DNA from: Lysinibacillus agricola
GTDB taxonomy: Bacteria; Bacillota; Bacilli; Bacillales_A; Planococcaceae
Direction of reading: 5' to 3'
DNA: 64,000 nt
Assembly (NCBI RefSeq): GCF_016638705.1
Contig: NZ_CP067341.1
Location: forward strand, 995,501-1,059,500
In this document: positions 16,268-25,446 of the stretch, in pieces
Numbering within the stretch: position 1 is the first letter of the stretch
How the letters are laid out: each line of letters starts with the position of its first letter
Program-made: the position numbers and the translations under genes
Notes under the pieces: model-generated
The model's input: the letters and a program-made list of their open reading frames with translations, nothing else
What the model was told of the DNA's origin: nothing
Database searches by the model: none

Positions 16268-18334
16268 GTGGATAACTCTAAGTCGAATCAGCGCGAAAAT
16301 TTAGACGAGAATGCAAAGGATCAGCAGCTAGAGCAGTTTCGTGTCGATAATGATGGGAAAAAGATGACGACGAATCAGGGGTTAAAAGTTTCGAATGATG
16401 AGGATTCGCTGAAGGCTGGGATTCGTGGACCAACCATTATGGAGGATTTTCATTTTCGAGAAAAAATAACACATTTTGACCATGAACGTATTCCAGAACG
16501 TGTTGTACATGCAAGGGGCTTTGCGGCACATGGGGAATTTGAGCTGTATGAGTCAATGACAGATTATACAAGGGCAAGCTTTTTACAGGACCCAAAAAAG
16601 AAAACACCTGTTTTTGTAAGATTCTCGACTGTGGTTGGAAGTTTAGGGTCAATGGATACTGCACGTGATGTTCGTGGTTTTGCGACGAAGTTTTACACGG
16701 ATGAAGGCAATTATGATTTAGTTGGTAATAATATACCTGTTTTTTTTATTCAGGATGCCATTAAGTTTCCTGATTTAATTCACGCGGTAAAGCCTGAGCC
16801 TCACAATGAAATGCCACAAGCAGCCTCAGCGCACGATACATTTTGGGATTTTGTGGCGAACAATCAGGAAATTGCGCATATGATTATGTGGCATATGTCT
16901 GATCGAGCAATACCTAGAAGTTTTCGAATGATGGAAGGCTTCGGTGTTCATGCTTTCCGTTTCGTCAATGATAAAGGAAAGTCGAGATTTGTGAAATTTC
17001 ATTGGAAGCCTGTGTTAGGTGTTCATTCACTCGTTTGGGATGAAGCGCAAATCATTGCTGGAAAGGATCCGGATTTTCAACGACGTGATTTATGGGAATC
17101 AATTGAGATTGGCGATTATCCAGAATATGAGCTTGGTGTACAAATGCTTGAACCAGAGGACGAATTTAAATTTGATTTTGATATTTTGGATGCAACAAAG
17201 CTTTGGCCTGAAGAGATAGTGCCAGTTAAAAAGATTGGAAAAATGACCTTGAACCGTAATGTGGATAATGTTTTCGCTGAAACAGAGCAAGTCGCCTTCC
17301 ACCCTGGAAATGTTGTACCAGGCATAGATTTTACAAATGATCCACTTTTGCAAGGGAGGCTATTTTCTTATTTAGATACACAGCTAATACGTCTAGGGGG
17401 ACCAAACTTTTCTGAAATCCCGATTAACCGACCCGTTTGTCCATTTCATAACAATCAGCGCAATGGCTTTAGTCGGCAAACAATTAATGTAGGAAGAGTG
17501 AGCTATCATAAAAATTCCTTGGCCAATAATACACCATCAACATCTACTGCAAGGGAAGGTGGCTTTGTCCATTATGAAGAAAAGGTTGAAGGACGTATCA
17601 CACGAGCACGGAGTAAATCGTTTGATAATCATTTTTCACAGGCAAGGCTGTTTTGGAATAGTATGTCACCTCCTGAAAAACAGCACATCATTGATGCCTT
17701 TAGCTTTGAGGTAGGGAAGGTAAAAAGTAAGTCCGTTCGCCAACAGGTGGTCGATATGTTTGTCCGTGTTGATAAAGCAATGGCAACGACTGTGGCCGAT
17801 AATATTGGTGTTAATCGTCCAAAAGGAGAGCAAATAAATGTCACGCTATCCTCACCTGCCCTCAGCCAGGCTAATACAATAAAAGTACCTCAGACACTTA
17901 AGGTAGGCGTGTTAATAGGTGATGGATTTGACGCAAATGAAGTTGGAGAAGTGCTGAAATTTTTAACAAGACAGGGTGTTCGATACAGTATTATTTCCGA
18001 CAGATTAGGGATTGTTACTAGCAGTGATGGCATACAGTTAACGGCAAGTGACACATTTATTACTACTGATGCGGTACTATTTGACTCGTTATATGTTGTA
18101 GGCGTAAAAGCAAAGAATCAGGCAAAATTTAATTCGCATATTGTTAATTACATCAATGAATCATATAGACATTATAAACCGATTGGCATAGCTACATCTG
18201 GAACGATATTTTTCAATATGTCTAATGCCAATGTAGGGCCAGGAATTGTGTTGGCAACTGGCGATAAAAATTTTGCTAAAAAATTTGTAAATGCCATTGC
18301 CCAACAACGCTTTTGGCAACGAAATATTTATTAA
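16268..18334 (+). CDS. katE: Large-subunit (clade 2) catalase
   Basis: Heme hydroperoxidase converting hydrogen peroxide to water and oxygen; 688 aa, the large KatE/HPII type with a C-terminal flavodoxin-like domain. The active-site His is in VVHARGFAAHGEFE, the distal Asn in VGNNIPVFFIQDAIKFPD, and the proximal heme Tyr in RLFSYLDTQLIRLG. The C-terminal domain begins near KVGVLIGDGFDANEV. GTG 16268 was chosen because AAAGGGG lies 5 nt upstream; the frame stays open to 16232. It is followed by a large tandem array, not a terminator. Regulation could not be read; a PerR-like box was not convincing. Confidence 0.95.
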   Translation: MDNSKSNQRENLDENAKDQQLEQFRVDNDGKKMTTNQGLKVSNDEDSLKAGIRGPTIMEDFHFREKITHFDHERIPERVVHARGFAAHGEFELYESMTDYTRASFLQDPKKKTPVFVRFSTVVGSLGSMDTARDVRGFATKFYTDEGNYDLVGNNIPVFFIQDAIKFPDLIHAVKPEPHNEMPQAASAHDTFWDFVANNQEIAHMIMWHMSDRAIPRSFRMMEGFGVHAFRFVNDKGKSRFVKFHWKPVLGVHSLVWDEAQIIAGKDPDFQRRDLWESIEIGDYPEYELGVQMLEPEDEFKFDFDILDATKLWPEEIVPVKKIGKMTLNRNVDNVFAETEQVAFHPGNVVPGIDFTNDPLLQGRLFSYLDTQLIRLGGPNFSEIPINRPVCPFHNNQRNGFSRQTINVGRVSYHKNSLANNTPSTSTAREGGFVHYEEKVEGRITRARSKSFDNHFSQARLFWNSMSPPEKQHIIDAFSFEVGKVKSKSVRQQVVDMFVRVDKAMATTVADNIGVNRPKGEQINVTLSSPALSQANTIKVPQTLKVGVLIGDGFDANEVGEVLKFLTRQGVRYSIISDRLGIVTSSDGIQLTASDTFITTDAVLFDSLYVVGVKAKNQAKFNSHIVNYINESYRHYKPIGIATSGTIFFNMSNANVGPGIVLATGDKNFAKKFVNAIAQQRFWQRNIY

Positions 18335-18374
18335 CCTTACATTGTTTCCGCGCAAAAGGAGAATATCTTAGGGT

Positions 18375-19295
18375 AGAGTGAATCCCCGCGCGAAGCAAAA
18401 CGAAAACCCACGGGAGCAGAGCGAATATCCGCGCGGAGCAAGGAAATACCCGCGGAAGCAAAGCGAAAACCTGCGGCAGAGAGAATACCCGCGGAAGCAG
18501 AATGAATACCCGCGGAAGCAAAGCAAATACCCGCGGAAGCAGGGTGAATACCCGCGGAAGCAAAGAGAATACCCGCGGAAGCAGGGTGAATACCCGCGGA
18601 AGCAGAGCAAATACCCGCGAAAGCAGAATGAATACCCGCGGAAGCAAAGAGAATACCCGGAAGCAGAGCAAATACCCGCGCGGAGCAAGAAAATACCCGG
18701 GCAGAGAGAATACCCGCGGAAGCAAGGCAAATACCCGCGGAAACAGAGCAAATACCCGCGGAAGCAAAGTGAATACCCGCGGAAGCAAAGCGAATACCCG
18801 CGGAAGCAAAGCAAATACCGCGAAAGCAAAGCGAATACCCGCGGCAGAGAGAATACCCGCGGAAGCAAAGTGAATACCCGCGGAAGCAGAGAGAATACCC
18901 GCGGAAGCAAAGCAAATACCGCGAAAGCAAAGCGAATACCCGCGGCAGAGAGAATACCCGCGGAAGCAGAGTAAATACCCGCGGAAGCAAAGCAAATACC
19001 CGCGGAAGCAGAGCAAATACCCGTGAAAGCAGAATGAATACCCGCGGAAGCAAAGAGAATACCCGCGGAAGCAGAGCAAATACCCGCGGCAGAGAGAATA
19101 CCCGCGAAAGCAGAATGAATACCCGCGAAAGCAAAGCGAATACCCGCGGAAGCAGGGCAAATACCCGCGGAAGCAGGGTGAATACCCGCGGAAGCAGAGC
19201 AAATACCCGCGGAAGCAAAGCGAATACCCGCGGAAGCAGAGCAAATACCCGCGGCAGAGAGAATACCCGCGGAAGCAAAGCAAATAAAGAAGCGA
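18375..19295. repeat. 21-bp tandem array 1, about 43 units
   Basis: Units run ACCCGCGGAAGC plus a variable AAAGCGAAT/AGAGCAAAT tail; anchors checked at 18487, 18508 and 18529 are exactly 21 bp apart. The core CCGCGG is palindromic, and the flanks are purine-rich on the plus strand. A few units are shortened. It fills the 18335-19405 gap between the convergent catalase and lipoprotein genes. Because 21 is divisible by three and the unit lacks stops, long repetitive ORFs appear on both strands; these are not genes. Confidence 0.9.
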
Positions 19296-19357
19296 TACCC
19301 CCTTTTACTTCATCCACCATGATAAAAATGCTCGTTTCAAGTATCTAATTCAAAAAT

Positions 19358-19400
19358 AAAAGTCTCTCATTGTTCTATAACGAATAGTGAGAGACTTTTC
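19358..19400. terminator. Bidirectional terminator, lipoprotein gene side
   Basis: AAAAGTCTCTCA pairs with TGAGAGACTTTT; serves the minus-strand lipoprotein gene ending at 19406. Confidence 0.8.
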
Positions 19401-19405
19401 ATTGC

Positions 19406-19954
19406 TTATTGCACCTTAAATTCTATTGTTGCTGATGGTTTGTATTCTGTTTTTTGTTCATTAGGGTCTTCTGTGTAAAAATCGGTACTCCCATTTACGA
19501 TATAATGACCTTTTGGAAAATGACCATTCATTGTTTGTTTCATAAATTCAACGAGTTTAGGTTCTGAAAATTCGTCGTACAAGCCTCCACTCGTATAGAC
19601 TTCTTCATAGGGCACATTTCGTTCTAGAGTACGTGTAATCAGAGGAGTATCCATTCCACTAGGTATTTCAAAATTTCGTGTTGTTTCCTGCAAATTAAAT
19701 AAAAATGGGGAGCCTCCATGGTAAATAGTTACGTTTTGCGCCTGCCCTACATACGTAAGTTTTGCAGTTATGCTTATTGATTCCCCTTCTGTAAAGGTGG
19801 GTTTTGAAATAGAAAGTTCATAAAGAAAATCTCCTTGTTGTGTAGTCGCAGTTTGTGAATATTTCTTACTTGGTGTGGGCTTCACAGCTTGCTTTTCCTG
19901 ACAGCCAACAACTAGTAGTAGCATAGATATTAACAATAAAAATGTCTTAGGCAT
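19406..19954 (-). CDS. Hypothetical lipoprotein
   Basis: 182 aa, lipid-anchored exported protein: signal peptide with lipobox VVGC (residues 15-18), then a Thr/Ser/Lys linker and a beta-rich domain (LSISKPTFTEGESISITAKL; FPKGHYIVNG) that resembles immunoglobulin-like or protease-inhibitor-like folds seen in Bacillus lipoproteins. No defined family recognised. The ATG follows AAAGGAGGATTGT. It is convergent with the catalase gene, with the 21-bp array in between, and divergent from the dihydrolipoamide dehydrogenase gene. Confidence 0.8.
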   Translation of the reverse strand: MPKTFLLLISMLLLVVGCQEKQAVKPTPSKKYSQTATTQQGDFLYELSISKPTFTEGESISITAKLTYVGQAQNVTIYHGGSPFLFNLQETTRNFEIPSGMDTPLITRTLERNVPYEEVYTSGGLYDEFSEPKLVEFMKQTMNGHFPKGHYIVNGSTDFYTEDPNEQKTEYKPSATIEFKVQ

Positions 19955-20075
19955 ACAATCCTCCTTTTACGGCAGTAGACGTTGGAGTAGACAAAATGTT
20001 TCTGAATTTCCTGCAAATTATATGCCATTGCATTCAAATTTTGTAAATGCTATGGTGGTAAATGAGGTGAATTTC

Positions 20076-21410
20076 GTGGAAAAATTTGATATTGCAATTA
20101 TTGGTGCAGGTCCTGGGGGATATGTTGCAGCCATTCATGCAGCCAAAAGTGGTAAGAAGGTCGCTTTAGTAGAGCGTGATAAAGTTGGAGGGGCCTGCTA
20201 TAATGTCGGCTGTATTCCTTCGAAAATTTTATTGGAGCATAGTAAGCTCATGCAAGAAATAAAACGTGGTAATGACTGGGGTATTGAAACTCCTACAGTA
20301 AATGTGGATTTTCCGCGATTGATGAAACGTAAAGATGCTATTATTAACGAGCTTTTAACGAATATTGAGGGATATATTTTGAGCAATCAAATTACCTTCT
20401 ATCGAGGAGAAGCGGTGGTAGCTAAGGATTTAACAGTAACTGTAGGAAATGAGACCTTTACTGCAACGGATATTATTTTGGCAACCGGAAGTAAACCATT
20501 CGTACCACCGTTTAAAGGTTTAGAGACGTCTTCATATTATACAACGGATACATTTTTTGGTATGGAGGAACTTCCTAAGCAGTTAACAATAATCGGTGGT
20601 GGCGTTATTGCAGTGGAGATGGCATTTAGCTTAGCACCACTTGGAACGAAGGTGACGATGCTCAATCATAGTGAGGATATTTTACAGACTGAAGAGCCGG
20701 ATGCACGACCGATTATTCGAGAAAAGATGAAAAAACTTGGTATTGAGCTTGTGACAGATTTCCAATTTGAGCATTTTAATGGCAATGAAATTCATACATC
20801 TAAAGGAATTTATACATATGAAAATCTTTTATTTGCAACAGGTCGGCGCCCAAATACAGAAATAGCTCAGCAATTTGGTCTAGCATTCGATGGTCGATTG
20901 ATTGCTGTCAATGAGCATCTTGAAACGAGTCAACCACACATTTATGCCATAGGCGACTTAGTTGGTGGTTACCAGCTAGCACATTCAGCGAGCGCAGAAG
21001 GAATTCATGTTGTGGATTATATTTTAGGAAATAAGCCAGCACTGATTGATCAAACATCGATTCCTCGCTGCGTTTATACACATCCTGAAATTGCGACATT
21101 TGGTTTACTGGAAGAGCAGGTTAAAGAACCTTATACGGTGACTCAAATGCCTTTACATACAAACCCTAAGGCATTAATGGAAGGAAATACAGAGGGCTTT
21201 ATTAAGCTCGTTGCGACAAAGGAAGGTCGTATTTTAGGAGCATGTGTTGTTGCTGATGGGGCAACAGAAATGTTAAATGCCATTTTAGCTACTAAAAATG
21301 CTGGTGGCACTGCCCAGACTCTCGCAAATATGATTTTCCCACATCCTACAGTATCAGAGCATATTGGGGATGCTGCAAAAGCTATTTTTGATAAAGCCAT
21401 TCACGATTAA
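20076..21410 (+). CDS. Dihydrolipoamide dehydrogenase-type flavoprotein
   Basis: 444-aa FAD/NAD pyridine-nucleotide disulfide oxidoreductase. FAD motif IAIIGAGPGGYVAAI, redox disulfide CYNVGC (GACYNVGCIPSK), NAD site ITIIGGGVIAVEMA (reading QLTIIGGGVIAVEMA), and the C-terminal His-Glu pair in FPHPTVSEH are all present, so it should be active E3. GTG 20076 was chosen for its GAGGTG site; the frame is open to an ATG at 20022. No E1 or E2 genes adjoin it, and no lipoyl domain is fused. Probably a second E3 or a dedicated lipoamide/oxidant reductase; its partner is unknown. Confidence 0.88.
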   Translation: MEKFDIAIIGAGPGGYVAAIHAAKSGKKVALVERDKVGGACYNVGCIPSKILLEHSKLMQEIKRGNDWGIETPTVNVDFPRLMKRKDAIINELLTNIEGYILSNQITFYRGEAVVAKDLTVTVGNETFTATDIILATGSKPFVPPFKGLETSSYYTTDTFFGMEELPKQLTIIGGGVIAVEMAFSLAPLGTKVTMLNHSEDILQTEEPDARPIIREKMKKLGIELVTDFQFEHFNGNEIHTSKGIYTYENLLFATGRRPNTEIAQQFGLAFDGRLIAVNEHLETSQPHIYAIGDLVGGYQLAHSASAEGIHVVDYILGNKPALIDQTSIPRCVYTHPEIATFGLLEEQVKEPYTVTQMPLHTNPKALMEGNTEGFIKLVATKEGRILGACVVADGATEMLNAILATKNAGGTAQTLANMIFPHPTVSEHIGDAAKAIFDKAIHD

Positions 21411-21417
21411 TGGTCTC

Positions 21418-21475
21418 AAAAACTACATTCTTCAGCGGAAGGCTATCCTTCTCGTCGATGGAATGTAGTTTTTTA
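21418..21475 (+). terminator. Terminator after the E3 gene
   Basis: AAAACTACATTC pairs with GAATGTAGTTTT, followed by a T-run. Confidence 0.8.
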
Positions 21476-21758
21476 CTATTTCGAGATGAATGGAATTTAA
21501 AAAGTTTCTTTATTGAATAGGCGCCTTCCAATTATTATTGCAGACAAAAACACACATATTTTTTATATGGTAAATTTTTTCACGAAAATTACAATAAGTC
21601 CTAAATTCATTCATATGAAAAAAACTCACGTACATAACGCGAGTTTTCACTATTCTACAATAACAGCTGTACCTTAACTAATACATTTCCCTCTATTTCT
21701 TTGGCTTATTGCATAAGACACTTTTCCATCTTTAAAGAGCTAGTGAATAAGATAGTAA
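21476..21758. other. AT-rich intergenic region
   Basis: Convergent gap. A small hairpin (AAAACTCACG..CGCGAGTTTT) at about 21619-21646 may be the terminator for the minus-strand HAD gene. Nothing else recognised. Confidence 0.4.
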
Positions 21759-22445
21759 TTATCGTAAAATTTGATACAGCTCATTAAGACTTTGTATTTC
21801 ATAAGTCGGTACAATTCCAGTATGATTCGGTTTCTTTGCAGAATTAAACCAACATGTATCTAATCCTGCTAACTGTCCTCCTTTAATATCCGCACTTAAG
21901 GAATCACCGATAATTAAACCTTTCTCCACAGAAAAATTAGGAATTCGTGCAAAAACATAATCGAAGTATGCCTTCATTGGCTTTTGATAGCCCGTGTCTT
22001 CTGAAACAAAAATATCCTTAAAGAATGAATGTAACCCCGAATTACGCAGGCGTTTATCTTGTGTTTTGGAAACACCGTTTGTAACAATATATAAATCATA
22101 TTCGCTTTGGAGATCTTGTATTAGTTCAAAGGCTCCACGAATAAGCTGATCCCCTTCTTCTAAATAACTACGATAATTCTGTTCAAACAAAGATCCATCA
22201 ACTTTTTGGCCGTACTCCTCAAATAAAATTGAAAATCGAGTATTCACTACCTCATCTCGGTCTATTTTTCCTTCTTCAAAGGATTTCCACAGGCCTTGAT
22301 TTATTGTTTTATAATGTGCTGTAATTTCATCAGTTAAAGGGATTTTTTGTTCCTCAAAGAGTAAATGTAACGCCGTTCTCTCAGCTGCTTTAAAATCTAA
22401 TAATGTATCGTCTACATCAAATAGTAATGTTTGATATTTCTTCAT
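21759..22445 (-). CDS. HAD-family hydrolase, YjjG/YfnB subfamily
   Basis: 228-aa cytoplasmic phosphatase. Motif I DVDDT at residues 10-14 (nucleophile D), motif II Thr in IVTNG, motif III Lys in QKPMKAYFDY, and motif IV GDSLSADIKGG. The helical cap and overall length match the YjjG type, which dephosphorylates pyrimidine nucleoside monophosphates including non-canonical ones. The ATG follows GGGAGAGAAGCA. It is a single-gene unit. Confidence 0.88.
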   Translation of the reverse strand: MKKYQTLLFDVDDTLLDFKAAERTALHLLFEEQKIPLTDEITAHYKTINQGLWKSFEEGKIDRDEVVNTRFSILFEEYGQKVDGSLFEQNYRSYLEEGDQLIRGAFELIQDLQSEYDLYIVTNGVSKTQDKRLRNSGLHSFFKDIFVSEDTGYQKPMKAYFDYVFARIPNFSVEKGLIIGDSLSADIKGGQLAGLDTCWFNSAKKPNHTGIVPTYEIQSLNELYQILR

Positions 22446-22859
22446 GTTGCTTCTCTCCCTTTCCTTTATAAAAATATGCTTTTTCTTTTGTTCTCAAATA
22501 AACGTATCACTTCTTCTTGTAAAAAGAATAGGAGATATCTCATACAAAATGAGAGGTGAAAAACGAAAAAAATGAGATGAAATTTACAATTATGTACAGC
22601 ACTTCTACTTTTAAACGTTCGTTTCATTTGATATTTTTCCATATACAGAAGTTCATTCTTTTCAAAAAAAGAATTAATTTGTAACGAAAGAGAAGAATTA
22701 CTATATATTTATTACCTCATTTTCGGAAAAGCAAAATTATATCTGAGTCATCAAAATGGATACTTGATGGTCGTGCAGAGAAGCCTTTTTTAATTTTTTG
22801 TAGGGGAGGTTTCCATCGTGAAAAGAGTATTAGAGTCTGTTTAAAACCATGCTAGTTGA
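22446..22859. other. AT-rich non-coding region upstream of the HAD gene
   Basis: No ORF with a ribosome-binding site and no repeat family found. Presumably holds the HAD gene promoter. Confidence 0.4.
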
Positions 22860-23183
22860 TTAACCTGTTTCTTTAAGTTTTTCTGATTTATACCTATTCA
22901 GGAGTGATAAGTGATCAAGAAGTAGTAAACGTACAACGGCAGCGAAGAACAGTTTCTCGCACTTTATTATTTTCGATTTTATATGAGTATGTAGCCATTT
23001 GAGAAGGACATAAGTGATTAGCGTTTCATAGAACCATGCAAGAGATAAGTGTTCCGCTTCAAAAGAAGCACACCACCAATCTGTGACGCTTTCCCCTAGT
23101 CTCCACGCCAACAACTTATATGAATTTGCATACGTTTTAGCAAAGGTCATCCACAATTTTTGGTGAAGTACAAAATAGCGCAT
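22860..23183 (-). CDS. Small hypothetical protein with start codon in a hairpin
   Basis: Possible 107-aa protein, aromatic and Leu-rich (WYETLITYVLLKW-like stretch around ETLITYVLLKWLH; RLLLLDHLSLLNRY near the end), basic at the C-terminus, not recognised. The ATG and its AGGAGG site lie inside a perfect 14-bp hairpin (23177-23211), so translation may depend on unfolding. There is no competing ORF on the other strand. It follows a 51-aa ORF in the same orientation. Moderate-to-low confidence that it is expressed. Confidence 0.4.
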   Translation of the reverse strand: MRYFVLHQKLWMTFAKTYANSYKLLAWRLGESVTDWWCASFEAEHLSLAWFYETLITYVLLKWLHTHIKSKIIKCEKLFFAAVVRLLLLDHLSLLNRYKSEKLKETG

Positions 23184-23211
23184 TATAGGAAGTAACCTCC
23201 TATAACGCGCT
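23177..23211 (-). promoter_or_regulatory. Hairpin sequestering ribosome-binding site and start codon
   Basis: AGCGCATTATAGGA (23177-23190) pairs with TCCTATAACGCGCT (23198-23211) around a 7-nt loop, with one G-U/A-C type mismatch. On the minus strand it spans AGGAGG and ATG of the 107-aa ORF. No T-run on either side, so it is not a standard terminator. Confidence 0.55.
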
Positions 23212-23215
23212 ATTA

Positions 23216-23371
23216 TTAATTAACTTCAGGTTCTTCTTTTTTCTCAATCGGTGTTGTAGAGAGATATAAGAAAGCCTCATCTTGCAATAGCAATAATTTT
23301 TCTTCACAAACACCGTGCGCTAATGGTCCAGAAAAAATAGACTCCCACCAAGTTCCTGTTGTTGTTGTCAT
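23216..23371 (-). CDS. Small hypothetical protein, 51 aa
   Basis: Reads MTTTTGTWWESIFSGPLAHG.. to ..KKEEPEVN. The ATG at 23371 is 9 nt after GGGGGCG. Acidic C-terminal tail, one Cys, no membrane segment. Too short to be sure, but the start context, codon use and free position between genes support it. It is followed by a hairpin and the 107-aa ORF, so the two may form one transcript. No family recognised. Confidence 0.5.
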   Translation of the reverse strand: MTTTTGTWWESIFSGPLAHGVCEEKLLLLQDEAFLYLSTTPIEKKEEPEVN

Positions 23372-23581
23372 TCATCTACGCCCCCGTTTCAAATTTTCAA
23401 TATGTAGTTGTAAATTTCCCGAAATCACAAAACCGTCTACAGTTCTAACTTATTCTTTACACATCTCCCCATTTAAGAAAGAGGAATTTTGGTTGTCAAT
23501 GTTGTATCGTATAGACAAAGATAGTTTGTTTCGAAATGAAAAAACTATGTATGCCATTTTTAAAAAAAGGGTGCTTTTATT

Positions 23582-24970
23582 ATGAATTTTACGACACAAG
23601 ATGTAGAAAATATGATTACAGAGCAACGTCAATTTTATTTTTCTCGAGCGACGAAGAGTACAAAATTTCGAAAAGAGCAATTAATAAAACTGAAGAAATC
23701 AATTTTAAAATATGAAAAAGAAATTTTGAATGCTCTACATTTAGATTTACGAAAGAGTGAGTTTGAGGCATATGCAACAGAAATGGGTATTGTTTTAGAT
23801 AGTATTTCTCATATGGTAAAGCATGTTGAAGAATGGATGAAGCCAGAAGCTGTAAAAACGCCAATTCAATACCAGATGGGGAAAAGCTTTATTGTTCGAG
23901 AGCCATATGGAGTGACATTAATCATTGGTCCATTTAATTATCCATTCCAGCTTGTAATGGAGCCATTAATCGGTGCAATTGTAGGTGGTAATACAGCTAT
24001 TGTAAAACCATCAGAAACGTCTGTGCATACAGCAGTGATTGTAAAAAAAATAATTGAAGAAACGTTTAATCCTTCCTATGTGCGAGTTGTCGAGGGGGAA
24101 AAGGAAGAAGTGACGGCACTTATTCATGCATCCTTTGACTATATATTTTTTACAGGGAGTGTGGCAGTCGGAAAAGTTGTTGCAAAGGCAGCAGCGGAAC
24201 GATTAACACCAATTGCCCTCGAACTTGGCGGGAAAAGTCCCGCAATTGTTGATCAAACAGCTAATTTAGAAGTAGCAGCGAAAAGAATTGCTTGGGGTAA
24301 ATTTACAAATACTGGACAAACTTGTGTGGCACCAGATTATGTCCTTGTCCAGAAAAATGTCTATGACCGATTTATGAAAATATTGAAAGAAACTATTCGT
24401 TCCTTCTATGGTAAAAATGCAATAAAAAGCCCTGACTACGGCCGTATCGTCAATCTAAGACAATTTGATCGTTTACAGCAAATTATTGCAGCAGAACGTG
24501 ATGCCATTACATTTGGTGGTAGAACAGATCGTGACGATTTATATATTGAGCCTACGATTATTGAGTATGTGAAATGGTCAAGTCCTTCGATGCAGGATGA
24601 ACTATTTGGTCCGATTTTACCTGTGATGATGTATGATGATTTACCGCTTGCCATTCACCAAATTCGTCAGTTACCAAAGCCATTAGCGGCGTATTTTTTC
24701 TCAGAGCATGAAAAAGCTACTCAGTACTTTTTAGAGGAATTACCATTTGGTGGCGGATGTATTAATGATACGATTACCCATGTTGGAAATTTACATTTAC
24801 CATTTGGCGGTGTTGGACCATCAGGGGCAAAAGCATACCACGGGAAGGCAAGTTTTGAAAACTTTACCCACCCAAAATCTATATTAAAAAAATCCTCGAA
24901 GTTAGAGACAAATGTTCTCTTTCCTCCGTATAAACAAAAAGTTAAGCTTGTACGAACTATTATGAAATAG
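23582..24970 (+). CDS. Aldehyde dehydrogenase (class 3/YwdH type)
   Basis: 462-aa NAD(P)-dependent aldehyde dehydrogenase, cytoplasmic or membrane-associated. The substrate tunnel motif FNYPFQLVMEPLIGAIVGG, the general-base glutamate in LELGGKSP, and the catalytic Cys in NTGQTCVAPDYV are present. The shorter N-terminus and C-terminal FTHPKSILKKS match class 3 fatty-aldehyde-type enzymes such as Bacillus YwdH. The ATG follows AAGGGTG. A terminator follows directly and there are no co-transcribed genes, so the in vivo aldehyde is unknown. Confidence 0.92.
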   Translation: MNFTTQDVENMITEQRQFYFSRATKSTKFRKEQLIKLKKSILKYEKEILNALHLDLRKSEFEAYATEMGIVLDSISHMVKHVEEWMKPEAVKTPIQYQMGKSFIVREPYGVTLIIGPFNYPFQLVMEPLIGAIVGGNTAIVKPSETSVHTAVIVKKIIEETFNPSYVRVVEGEKEEVTALIHASFDYIFFTGSVAVGKVVAKAAAERLTPIALELGGKSPAIVDQTANLEVAAKRIAWGKFTNTGQTCVAPDYVLVQKNVYDRFMKILKETIRSFYGKNAIKSPDYGRIVNLRQFDRLQQIIAAERDAITFGGRTDRDDLYIEPTIIEYVKWSSPSMQDELFGPILPVMMYDDLPLAIHQIRQLPKPLAAYFFSEHEKATQYFLEELPFGGGCINDTITHVGNLHLPFGGVGPSGAKAYHGKASFENFTHPKSILKKSSKLETNVLFPPYKQKVKLVRTIMK

Positions 24971-24976
24971 TAAACA

Positions 24977-25018
24977 GAGGTGTCGGATCACTAAAGATCT
25001 TAGACACCTCACTCTTTT
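24977..25018 (+). terminator. Terminator after aldehyde dehydrogenase gene
   Basis: GAGGTGTC pairs with GACACCTC, with inner GGATC/GATCT pairing and a T-rich 3' side. Confidence 0.8.
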
Positions 25019-25089
25019 TAAACAAGCTCTCCAAGTTGTCGATAAATGCCGATTTTTGATAAGTCAGGTGAATTTTGGGTTTTCGACAT

Positions 25090-25249
25090 AAAAGTTGGAG
25101 ATGACATTTGTTAAAACGGATGCCATGTATATAAGTTGATTGAGGAACAGCGTCACAGATGAGAAATGAGACCCAAGAGCGCAAGCGAAGTGGCTCATCG
25201 GACGCTAACAGTTGGAACGAAAATCGACCCCATGTTATGGTGATGAGTC
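25090..25249. repeat. Family A dispersed repeat, copy 2
   Basis: From aaaagttggagatgacatttg to ..gttatggtgatgagtc. Within the 24971-25446 gap; the rest (25250-25430) is AT-rich, with nothing recognised other than the presumed murE promoter. Confidence 0.75.
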
Positions 25250-25446
25250 AAATTTCATTGAAATATTAAAGATATATTAAAATGATAGCGTTTTCATCGA
25301 AAAAACGTCTTAAGAGGCATTTTCTTTATGTGCGAATAAGTAGTAAAATAAATTCAATAGAATGTGGGGGTATTCATATTATCATTTTTTGTCGAAAAAA
25401 CAACAAATGATGAAATGAGTGTAGAGATCGATTGGAGGACTATGAA

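Noticed and set aside
18276..19348. Several long ORFs (up to 335 codons) on both strands made of LPRVFAL, CFRGYSL, YPRKQSE or NTRGSKA units
   Set aside because: They arise from a 21-bp repeat with no stop in several frames; no ribosome-binding sites, and every frame is equally repetitive.
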